NCBI GenBank assembly: GCA_025937075.1
Contig: JAICSD010000335.1
Span: 1 to 5,234, forward strand
Direction: 5' to 3'
Length of the DNA stretch: 5,234 nt
From: Vicinamibacteria bacterium
GTDB taxonomy: Bacteria; Acidobacteriota; Vicinamibacteria; Vicinamibacterales; 2-12-FULL-66-21
The position numbers and the translations under genes are program-made. Within the stretch, counting starts at the first letter, position 1; each line of letters begins with the position of its first letter. Under the pieces are notes generated by a model. That model worked only from the letters and a program-made list of their open reading frames with translations. It was not told the DNA's origin and searched no databases. Positions 1 through 5,234 of this stretch are shown in pieces.

Positions 1-18
1 AGGAATTTCCTTGCTTCA

Positions 19-24
19 ATTATA
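19..24 (-). promoter_or_regulatory. Candidate -10 box (TATAAT) for a gene beyond the left edge
   Basis: Read on the minus strand, these six bases are a perfect TATAAT in an AT-rich pocket that stands out from the GC-rich surroundings. It lies downstream of the last gene and its hairpin, so it would start a new transcript running off the left edge. The hexamer 17 bp upstream (42-47, TCGCCT on the minus strand) matches the TTGACA -35 consensus at only three of six positions, so the promoter is incomplete by the sigma-70 model. A purine-rich AAGGAAA follows at about 6-12 and could be a ribosome binding site, but the gene it would serve is not in the window. Chance occurrence is possible. Confidence 0.3.
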
Positions 25-64
25 CGACCGGTAAGACGACGAGGCGAGCTGGACGGTTGTTGAT

Positions 65-86
65 GGCGGGCCTTTTCAGGCCCGCC
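65..86 (-). terminator. GC-rich hairpin after the last operon gene, possible terminator
   Basis: A perfect 8-bp inverted repeat (GGCGGGCC at 65-72, GGCCCGCC at 79-86) encloses a 6-nt loop. It begins 3 bp after the stop codon of the radical SAM gene, where an operon-ending terminator is expected. No T-run follows the stem on the minus strand (the next bases are ATCAACAACC), so it is not a canonical intrinsic terminator. It could be a U-less terminator, an RNA 3'-end stabilising stem, or a mark left by processing. The stem is symmetric and would also form in a plus-strand transcript, where a T-run is likewise absent. Confidence 0.45.
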
Positions 87-89
87 GGG

Positions 90-1049
90 TCAAATCAGTT
101 TCGTGATCCAGAGCGGCGAGTCTTTGCGCGGCAGGTCGCACGCGCGGCAGACGTCGGGTCCGCCGCTCTCGAGATGCTGACGCCGTGCGCGCCGATAGGG
201 CTCCGCATTCCAGATCTCTTCGATGCTCGACGTGTTGAGGTCCCCGAGGATCGTGCGGCCGTCGAAGTCGGCGCAGCACAGGGACACGCGGCCGTCCCAC
301 AGCACCGTGAACGTGAGCCACGGCCGATAGCAGGGATAGTTCACGTCGGACTCGGTGTTGAGCGTACCCGCCCAGTTGTGCAGATCCGTGATGTGGATCT
401 TGTCCGCGATGTTGCGCCAGTGCTCGATGAACGCCTGTTCGTCCGCCGAGTTGTTCTGCCGCACGAACGAGAGAATGAGCTTCGGCCGTCGCTTTCCCAG
501 CTCCGCGCGAATTCTGAGCAGGCGCTCGACGTTCGCGATCACCTTGTCGTAATTCAAACCGATTCGTGTCGACTCGAAGACGTCCTTGCCCGACGCGTCC
601 ACGCTGATGTTGATCGCATCCAGCCCGGCCTCGACCATCCCTCGCGCGATCTTCTCCGTGATGAGCGACCCGTTGCTGATCATCCCTACTTCGGGAATGC
701 CCTTCTGCTTCGCGTAGCGGACCTTCTCGGTGAGATGCCGATCGAGGAAGGGCTCGCCGTAGTTGTGAACGCGCACGTGCGTGATGCCGAGGGCGGCGCA
801 TTCGTCCACGATCTTCCGGAACAGATCGAAGCTCATGACCCCCTGCCGGCGGTGCATCTCGTCGCGCGGGCAGAACACGCACTTGGCATTGCAGATGTTC
901 GTGCTCTCGATCTGGACGATCTCCGGCAGGATGGGCGCGCGGTCGCGTCCCGTCGCGAGCAGCAGGCGGCGCACCGGTTTGGCGTTGCGCCGCAGCGCCG
1001 ATTCCGCCGTGCGGCGCGCCGCCGCTTTCAGGCCTGTGGCTCGAGACAT
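90..1049 (-). CDS. Radical SAM protein with C-terminal SPASM domain
   Basis: A 319-residue protein that should bind a [4Fe-4S] cluster and cleave S-adenosylmethionine to start radical chemistry; the substrate is unknown. The cluster motif is C53-x3-C57-x2-C60 (CNAKCVFC), followed by the GEP motif at 98-100 that contacts SAM in this superfamily, and beta-strand-like segments such as GMISNGS (122-128) and INISVDAS (146-153). The C-terminus fits a short SPASM domain: C240, C258/C259 in WDGRVSLCCADFDG, then LGDLN, EEIW (277-280) and C301-x2-C304, enough cysteines for one auxiliary cluster. The first 36 residues are rich in Arg and Lys. The ATG is the only reasonable start, because an in-frame stop lies nine codons upstream; no strong Shine-Dalgarno is visible. 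It is last in the operon, 49 bp after the epimerase gene. Family call is firm. A role in modifying a sugar or a glycan-linked molecule is inferred from neighbours; peptide modification is an alternative. Confidence 0.92.
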   Translation of the reverse strand: MSRATGLKAAARRTAESALRRNAKPVRRLLLATGRDRAPILPEIVQIESTNICNAKCVFCPRDEMHRRQGVMSFDLFRKIVDECAALGITHVRVHNYGEPFLDRHLTEKVRYAKQKGIPEVGMISNGSLITEKIARGMVEAGLDAINISVDASGKDVFESTRIGLNYDKVIANVERLLRIRAELGKRRPKLILSFVRQNNSADEQAFIEHWRNIADKIHITDLHNWAGTLNTESDVNYPCYRPWLTFTVLWDGRVSLCCADFDGRTILGDLNTSSIEEIWNAEPYRRARRQHLESGGPDVCRACDLPRKDSPLWITKLI

Positions 1050-1098
1050 GGATCTGACGGCGGTTCGGCAGCCTCACGCGCCCGGAGGCCGGGACGGG

Positions 1099-2061
1099 TC
1101 ACTGCTGTCGAAAGTGTTCGATGACGCGCGAGAGGATCTCGTCGAGCTCGACGGTCGGCTCGTACCCAATCAGCCTGCGGATCCGGCTGATGTCGGGCAC
1201 GCGGCGCGGCATGTCCTCGAAACCGGCCTCGTACGCCTGATCGTACGGAATCGTCACGATCGGCGAGGCGCTGCCCGCCATCTGCTTGATGCGCGCGGCG
1301 AGATCGCCAATGGTGATTTCCCGGCCGTTGCCGATGTTGAAGACCTGCCCGACCGCTCCGGGCTCGTTGATCAAGGCTACCACAGCCCTCACCACGTCAC
1401 CCACGTAGGTGAAGCTGCGCGATTGCGAGCCGTCGCCGAAGACGGTAATCGGCTGCCCGGAGAGCGCCTGCCGCACGAAAGTCGGAATGACCATCCCGTA
1501 CTGACCCGTCTGGCGCGGTCCGACCGTATTGAAGAGCCGCACGATGATGACCGGCAGCTTGCGCTCCTTCCAGTACGCGAGCGCGAGGAACTCGTCGATC
1601 AGCTTGCTGCACGCGTACGCCCAGCGGTGCTTCGCCGTCGGACCGAGCACGAGATCCGCATCCTCTCGGAACGGAACGTCCGCGCTCTTGCCGTACACCT
1701 CCGACGTAGAAGCGATCACCACCAGTTTTTTCTTCTTGTTCGCGTGCTTCAGCACGACTTCGGTGCCGTGCACGTTCGTCTCGATCGTGTGGACCGGCGC
1801 CTCGACGATCAGCTTCACGCCCACAGCGGCGGCGAGGTGGACGACGACGTCGCTGGCGTCGATGAGCTCGGCGAGCAGCGGTTCGTTGGTGACCGAGTCG
1901 ATCGTGTAGCGGAAATGCTGACGCCCCTTGAGGTGCGCGATGTTGTCGATCGAGCCGGTCGACAGATTGTCGAGCACCGACACGTCGTCGCCGCGTTCCA
2001 GGAGCGCCTCCGCGAGGTGCGAGCCGACGAAGCCGGCGCCCCCCGTTATCAATACACGCAT
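1099..2061 (-). CDS. NAD-dependent nucleotide-sugar epimerase/dehydratase (extended SDR)
   Basis: A 320-residue cytosolic enzyme of the extended short-chain dehydrogenase/reductase family, of normal length for it. The Rossmann NAD-binding motif GGAGFVG is at 7-13 and D31 closes the second strand, which favours NAD over NADP. The catalytic set is T119 (in STSEVYG), Y149 and K153 (YACSK). RLFNTVGPRQ (175-184), TVFGDGSQSRSFTYVGD (206-222) and a VFNIGNG segment are typical of the UDP-glucose 4-epimerase, UDP-glucuronate decarboxylase and GDP-mannose 4,6-dehydratase group, so the product is a nucleotide sugar for the adjoining glycosyltransferases. Exact substrate cannot be read from these motifs. 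The frame stays open upstream to 2217, but the ATG at 2061 is chosen because the Rossmann fold begins immediately after it, a GAGAGAGG ribosome site precedes it, and a longer start would overlap the previous gene by over 100 bp with an Arg-rich tail. A KKKK run (109-112) is encoded by an A-rich stretch. Confidence 0.93.
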   Translation of the reverse strand: MRVLITGGAGFVGSHLAEALLERGDDVSVLDNLSTGSIDNIAHLKGRQHFRYTIDSVTNEPLLAELIDASDVVVHLAAAVGVKLIVEAPVHTIETNVHGTEVVLKHANKKKKLVVIASTSEVYGKSADVPFREDADLVLGPTAKHRWAYACSKLIDEFLALAYWKERKLPVIIVRLFNTVGPRQTGQYGMVIPTFVRQALSGQPITVFGDGSQSRSFTYVGDVVRAVVALINEPGAVGQVFNIGNGREITIGDLAARIKQMAGSASPIVTIPYDQAYEAGFEDMPRRVPDISRIRRLIGYEPTVELDEILSRVIEHFRQQ

Positions 2062-2069
2062 CGAACAAG

Positions 2070-2077
2070 CCTCTCTC
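2070..2077 (-). promoter_or_regulatory. Ribosome binding site of the epimerase gene
   Basis: On the minus strand this reads GAGAGAGG, ending 8 nt before the ATG at 2061. It is the clearest Shine-Dalgarno in the window and settles the start of the epimerase gene in favour of the short form. It lies wholly in the 28-bp gap after the stop of the preceding gene, so the epimerase can be initiated independently although it is probably co-transcribed. Confidence 0.7.
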
Positions 2078-2089
2078 AGTCGGTGCCGG

Positions 2090-3889
2090 TCAGCGCCGCG
2101 CGAGGTCGAGAATCGCCTGCGCGGCGCGCGCAGCGGCGCCCTGGGCATCAGCAGGACGCTGCTGATGGACGAACCGCTCCGCGGCGCCCGCAAGCTGACG
2201 TCGGAACTCCTCATCATACAGGAGGCGCGTCAGCGCAGCGCGGATCTCCTCGGCCGTCCGGGCACCGGCCATGGCCCCGGCGTCGACGAACGGCGTCAGG
2301 TTGTTGGGAAGCCCAATCACGAGCGCGGGCACGCCGAGCGCGAGCGCATCGATCGCGACCGTCGAGTTGACCGTGACGACCGCGCGCGCGGCGGCGAGCG
2401 CAGCGGCGAGCGAACACGACGCGGGGAGAACGCCGACGTTCGGCGCCGAGCGCAGGATCCCGTCGTACGCATCCGCGGTCTCCGCGGGGTGAGGCTTGAT
2501 AGCCAGCCTCGTCTCCGGCAGCCCGCGGATGGCGTCGGCCAACGCGGCGAGGTGCGGCGCCGCTTCACGCTCCTTGGTCGCCAGCAGGATCAGCGGCACT
2601 CCGTCCGCCGCACCAGCGGCGCTCCGCGTCGCCGAGATGTCGGCGACGGTCTGGCGCCGGACGTCGGCAACGAGATCGTCGAGACGCGCGCTCCCGGTGA
2701 CGCGCAGCGATTCCTGCGGAAAGTGGCCTGCCGATCTGAGGTGCTGCTCCGCGTACGCGTCGAAGAGCAGCGTCAGCGCCGGACGTGGAAAGCCGCGATC
2801 GTCCGGGTTGCTGGAGTCGGGCGCTATTTCGTCTGGTTCATGACGGTAATTCAGCCAGTGACGATAGATGAACCCGTGCTGAATGCCGGCGAGGGGGATC
2901 TGCCTGCGGCGGCATTCGAGCGCGAGCGCGCGACCCCAGCCGCCGGCCTCCGCGTACGTGATCGCCGCTGCAGGTCCGAGCGCGTCCAGGGCGGCGGCCG
3001 CTTCGTCCATCGCGCGTGCGGACCAAGGGAACTGCAGAAGCGCAATGCCTGCGAGCTGTGCGTGGACGACGGGCCACAGGTCGCAGCCGCGGATGACTGC
3101 GTGCGCACGAAGCTCGTCACTCGCGTACAAGGCGCGCCGTATCCCGTCCCGCTGACGCCAGACTTTCTTCGATGCGCCGAGCGTCGGGCCCGGGGCATAG
3201 CGTTCGATCGGAACGAGCCGCTCGCTGCGATCGGGCAGCAGCGCCTGCCACCAGCGTCGCGCACGGAAGTTGCGCCGCGGCCCCACGCCGACGTAGCCAA
3301 TTGCGTCCGACGGGAGACGCGATTCGAGCGCGGCGAGCACAGGCCCGATATAGGATTCCGCACGCCCTTCTTCCCCGTGTTCGCGCCAGAACGCGCGATG
3401 GATGAATGCCGCAACCGTCCTCCGGCTCGACCGCACGGGTCGACGTACGCGGGACAGCCAGGCTTCCGTCGTCAGCGCATGCGCACGGGCCTCGAGCCGG
3501 GCGAGTGATACATCCGTCACGCGGCCCGCCCCAATCACGCGGACGCCGCGCGCCGCCGCGATGGACGTCACCAGATCGCTGTCGCCCTCGACCACGCGGA
3601 GGCTGCGCGGGCCCTCGCGCGCGATCAGCGCGTCGACCGCGGAGATCGTCCGCATGACGTTCAGGATCGCCTGCGTCTTGTGCAGGTAGAGCTCGGCGAA
3701 CCACCATAGTGAATCGCCGCGGAACGTGAATCGGCGTCGGAACGATACGCCGTCGACACGCAGATGCCGGATTGCCTTGATCCAGCGATACGCGTCCTCG
3801 TGCGCGTGCTCTTCGAGATCGGCGCTGAGGCAATCCTCGAGCCGGACGACACGCCTTGACGCGCCGGAATCCAGTTCAACGGTCGTCAT
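2090..3889 (-). CDS. GT-B-like surface polysaccharide biosynthesis protein, putative glycosyltransferase
   Basis: A 599-residue protein with no signal peptide or clear membrane segment, so probably cytosolic or peripheral at the inner membrane. The C-terminal half looks like a GT-B fold of the kind found in capsule, polysialic acid and CDP-glycerol-type transferases: GIQHGF (335-340), VTGSARLD (397-404), a strand LILLATKE (433-440), IKPHPAE (464-470) and VNSTVAIDALALGVPAL (507-523), the last two forming the usual nucleotide-binding site. The N-terminal half is not recognised; it contains FRGDSLWWFAELYLHK (56-71), and VVEGDSDLVTSIAAARGVRVIG (99-120), which looks like a strand-turn-helix, then an Arg-rich linker (about 131-170) and YVGVGPRRNFRARRWW (199-214). 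The ATG at 3889 is preferred over an upstream in-frame start at 4027 because it forms an ATGA overlap with the previous gene and the extra 46 residues are low-complexity Arg-rich. No good ribosome site precedes it, consistent with translational coupling. Donor and acceptor are unknown; a UDP-GlcNAc 2-epimerase-like enzyme is an alternative. Confidence 0.82.
   Translation of the reverse strand: MTTVELDSGASRRVVRLEDCLSADLEEHAHEDAYRWIKAIRHLRVDGVSFRRRFTFRGDSLWWFAELYLHKTQAILNVMRTISAVDALIAREGPRSLRVVEGDSDLVTSIAAARGVRVIGAGRVTDVSLARLEARAHALTTEAWLSRVRRPVRSSRRTVAAFIHRAFWREHGEEGRAESYIGPVLAALESRLPSDAIGYVGVGPRRNFRARRWWQALLPDRSERLVPIERYAPGPTLGASKKVWRQRDGIRRALYASDELRAHAVIRGCDLWPVVHAQLAGIALLQFPWSARAMDEAAAALDALGPAAAITYAEAGGWGRALALECRRRQIPLAGIQHGFIYRHWLNYRHEPDEIAPDSSNPDDRGFPRPALTLLFDAYAEQHLRSAGHFPQESLRVTGSARLDDLVADVRRQTVADISATRSAAGAADGVPLILLATKEREAAPHLAALADAIRGLPETRLAIKPHPAETADAYDGILRSAPNVGVLPASCSLAAALAAARAVVTVNSTVAIDALALGVPALVIGLPNNLTPFVDAGAMAGARTAEEIRAALTRLLYDEEFRRQLAGAAERFVHQQRPADAQGAAARAAQAILDLARR
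3886..3889 (-). other. ATGA stop-start overlap, likely translational coupling
   Basis: On the minus strand the four bases ATGA hold both the start of the GT-B-like gene (ATG, 3889-3887) and the stop of the GT9 gene (TGA, 3888-3886). The region just upstream of the ATG has no convincing Shine-Dalgarno, so reinitiation by ribosomes finishing the GT9 gene is the simplest way to translate the second gene. It implies the two proteins are made together, as expected for consecutive steps in one glycan. Confidence 0.8.
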
Positions 3890-5055
3890 GTTCTGTCGGG
3901 CACGGCACGGGAGATCACGTCCTCGACTGCCGCGAGGACCTGCGCGGTCTCGATTCGTGCGAGGCAGTCCGGCGTGTGGCCGACGCAGCGTGCGGGCGGA
4001 ACGCGAATGCGATTGCACGGCGCACACGGGAGATCGATTCGCACGACGCGATCGAGCGGCCCGCGTGGGCCGTAGCGCGCAGGATCCGATGGACCGAAGA
4101 TCGCCACGATGGGCGTCCCGACAGCAGCGGCGATGTGCATCGGCCCGGTGTCTCCGCTGACGAGCAGCATCGCGCGCTCGAGCACCGCGGCGAGCGTGAT
4201 CAGATCGAGCATGCCCGATAGATCGAGCACGTGGGTGCCAGGCAGTCCGGTCATGACGGCATCGATCTGACGGCGATCCGCGTGGCTCCCGGTCAGCACA
4301 ATCGTGGCGCCGCGCTTCTCGATCAGCGTGCGCGCAAACTCACGGAAGCGGGTCTCGGGCCACTGCTTGATCGCGCGGCCGCCGCTGACGTGGACTGCGA
4401 CGATCGGTTCACGCCGATCGCCCAGGAGACGCGCGGCATCCGCGCGGGCCGAATCGGGGATCGTCAGCGATGGCCCGACCACCGCATCAGCTCGCCGTCC
4501 GAGCGCGGCCTGGACGAGCGCCACCGCGTTGTCGGCCGTATGGGCGCGCGTATCGTAGGGAAGCGCCACATCGAGCAGCGGTCCGCCCCCGCCACTGGAG
4601 AATCCGGCAAGCCGGGCCGCGCCGGAGACTGCTGTCAGCAGATTGCTGCGCACGTCGGGCTCGAAGTTGATCGCCAGATCGTAGTGACGCGTGCGCCAGC
4701 GTCTCGCATGGAGCACCATCGTCGTCATGCTGCTGCCGCCGGGTCCGCGCGCCAGCCAGGACGCGTCGAGCGTCTCGACGCGATCGACCGTCTGGATCGC
4801 GTCCGCGATGACCTTGTTCCAGCTCCCGACGACGAGATCGATCGAGGCCTCCGGCGCGAGGGCTCGCAGTTCCGCCAGCGCGGGAAGCGCCATGATCAGA
4901 TCCCCGATTCGCTCCAGGCGCAGGCACAGGATGCGTCGTTCCGGTCGAGCACGAGAGCTCATGAGACGCCGCACCGCGCCAATCGGACGGAGGGCCGCAT
5001 CGGCCGCGCCGACGAGCAGCCGCTCACGTGGATCGGAGATGTTCAGCGGATGCAC
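3886..5055 (-). CDS. Glycosyltransferase family 9 protein (ADP-heptose:LPS heptosyltransferase-like)
   Basis: A 389-residue GT-B enzyme expected to act at the cytoplasmic face of the inner membrane and transfer a heptose or related sugar onto an LPS or lipid-linked acceptor. Seen: ILCLRLERIGDLIMALPAL (42-60), with D52 at the place of the catalytic Asp of WaaC-type enzymes; a VSGGRAIKQWPETRF segment (223-237) holding K230, a likely phosphate contact; and SGDTGPMHIAAAVGTP (300-315) followed by AIFGPSDP, the ADP-sugar binding loop of the family. Near the end is a cysteine set C344-x2-C347-x9-C357-x6-C364, similar to that of many GT9 proteins but with longer middle spacing. The start is a GTG just inside a stop codon at 5062-5064; it keeps a Leu/Ala-rich amphipathic helix (about 10-31) common ahead of the GT9 core. 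GTG at 4974 or ATG at 4962 are alternatives, and no start has a strong ribosome site. True heptose specificity is not proved. Confidence 0.9.
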   Translation of the reverse strand: MHPLNISDPRERLLVGAADAALRPIGAVRRLMSSRARPERRILCLRLERIGDLIMALPALAELRALAPEASIDLVVGSWNKVIADAIQTVDRVETLDASWLARGPGGSSMTTMVLHARRWRTRHYDLAINFEPDVRSNLLTAVSGAARLAGFSSGGGGPLLDVALPYDTRAHTADNAVALVQAALGRRADAVVGPSLTIPDSARADAARLLGDRREPIVAVHVSGGRAIKQWPETRFREFARTLIEKRGATIVLTGSHADRRQIDAVMTGLPGTHVLDLSGMLDLITLAAVLERAMLLVSGDTGPMHIAAAVGTPIVAIFGPSDPARYGPRGPLDRVVRIDLPCAPCNRIRVPPARCVGHTPDCLARIETAQVLAAVEDVISRAVPDRT

Positions 5056-5087
5056 GGACGTTCAATTGTTCCACGGCTCTCGGGCCG

Positions 5088-5234
5088 TCACTTCACGGTG
5101 ACCCGATCGACCATGACGCCAAGCTCCCGATCGTCCGGGGAGCCGAGCGTCTTCTGCGGGTTCCAGACGGCGCTCTCGATCGTCAGCCGTACAGGGTCTC
5201 CATTCGCGACTGACGCCGCGGCCTCCGCCGGCAC
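5088..5234 (-). CDS. C-terminal end of an unrecognised protein (5' part beyond window)
   Basis: The last 48 codons of a reading frame that is open to the right edge and stops with TGA at 5088-5090. The visible residues include VRLTIES (15-21 of the fragment), a Trp-Asn-Pro step (24-26), then SPDDRELGVMVDRVTVK at the very end. Alternating hydrophobic residues suggest beta strands, and a D-D/R-E-L-G-V tail of this kind is familiar to me from C-terminal beta-sandwich domains of polysaccharide-locus proteins, though I cannot name the family. It is on the same strand and only 32 bp upstream of the GT9 gene, so it is probably in the same operon. Coding status is supported by the spacing and by the ordered, non-repetitive composition; function cannot be given from the fragment. 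Confidence 0.65.
   Translation of the reverse strand: MPAEAAASVANGDPVRLTIESAVWNPQKTLGSPDDRELGVMVDRVTVK

Noticed and set aside
1081..1093. Small inverted repeat CCCGG/CCGGG between the epimerase and radical SAM genes
   Set aside because: A 5-bp stem with a 3-nt loop and no T-run is common by chance in DNA this rich in G and C; it does not support an internal terminator.
57..1124. Plus-strand open frame of 355 codons opposite the radical SAM gene
   Set aside because: The minus-strand frame carries an intact radical SAM motif set. The plus-strand product has no motif and starts inside the terminator-like hairpin region.
1726..1740. A-rich run in the epimerase gene resembling the slippery heptamer AAAAAAC
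   Set aside because: The codons there are AAA AAA CTG, so the heptamer is not in the phase needed for -1 frameshifting, and the normal frame gives an intact full-length enzyme.
2062..2217. Upstream extension of the epimerase by 52 residues
   Set aside because: It would overlap the preceding gene by over 100 bp, is Arg/Ser-rich, and would place residues ahead of a Rossmann fold that normally begins at the N-terminus. The ATG at 2061 has a good ribosome site.
781..2370. Plus-strand open frame of 529 codons
   Set aside because: It lies opposite the radical SAM, epimerase and GT-B-like genes, which have clear family motifs. Its translation is dominated by Arg, Ala, Asp and Val with no recognisable motif, as expected for an antisense frame in GC-rich DNA.
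2391..2412. Short near-repeat of GCGGCGAGCG
   Set aside because: It falls inside the GT-B-like gene and encodes an Ala-rich helix; codon choice for alanine explains it and there are only two copies.
1928..3508. Plus-strand open frame of 526 codons
   Set aside because: It is antisense to the GT-B-like gene and the 5' end of the epimerase gene, is Arg-rich and low in complexity, and spans a real gene junction on the other strand.

Overview
The window is a compact, GC-rich stretch in which every supportable gene lies on the minus strand, so transcription runs right to left. Four genes are complete and a fifth is cut by the right edge. The contents (a family 9 glycosyltransferase, a second GT-B-like protein, a nucleotide-sugar epimerase/dehydratase and a radical SAM protein with a SPASM domain) look like part of a surface-polysaccharide (O-antigen, LPS or exopolysaccharide) locus. 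The family 9 enzyme suggests a Gram-negative bacterium with an outer membrane. High GC and the sequence style would fit Acidobacteriota or a similar soil phylum, but that is a weak inference; nothing in the window identifies the taxon.

Layout in order of transcription: 5234-5088 is the last 48 codons of an unrecognised protein ending in a polar, beta-looking tail. After a 32-bp gap, 5055-3886 encodes an ADP-heptose:LPS heptosyltransferase-like protein (GT9). Its stop overlaps the start of the next gene in an ATGA (3886-3889). That gene, 3889-2090, is a 599-residue GT-B-like protein with a long uncharacterised N-terminal part. After 28 bp with a good Shine-Dalgarno, 2061-1099 encodes an extended short-chain dehydrogenase/reductase acting on a nucleotide sugar. 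After 49 bp, 1049-90 encodes a 319-residue radical SAM/SPASM protein. A perfect 8-bp GC-rich stem sits 3 bp after its stop and may end the transcript. The leftmost 60 bp hold no gene; they contain a perfect TATAAT on the minus strand that could serve a gene beyond the left edge.

Together the genes could supply a modified nucleotide sugar (epimerase), transfer sugars onto a lipid- or LPS-linked acceptor (GT9 and the GT-B-like protein) and add an oxygen-sensitive radical modification (radical SAM protein). The first two roles follow from the families; the third is inferred from operon position only. The most interesting items are the radical SAM enzyme at the end of a polysaccharide operon and the unassigned N-terminal half of the GT-B-like protein. 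I found no mobile element, CRISPR array, tRNA or rRNA. The long plus-strand reading frames are antisense shadows of the minus-strand genes.
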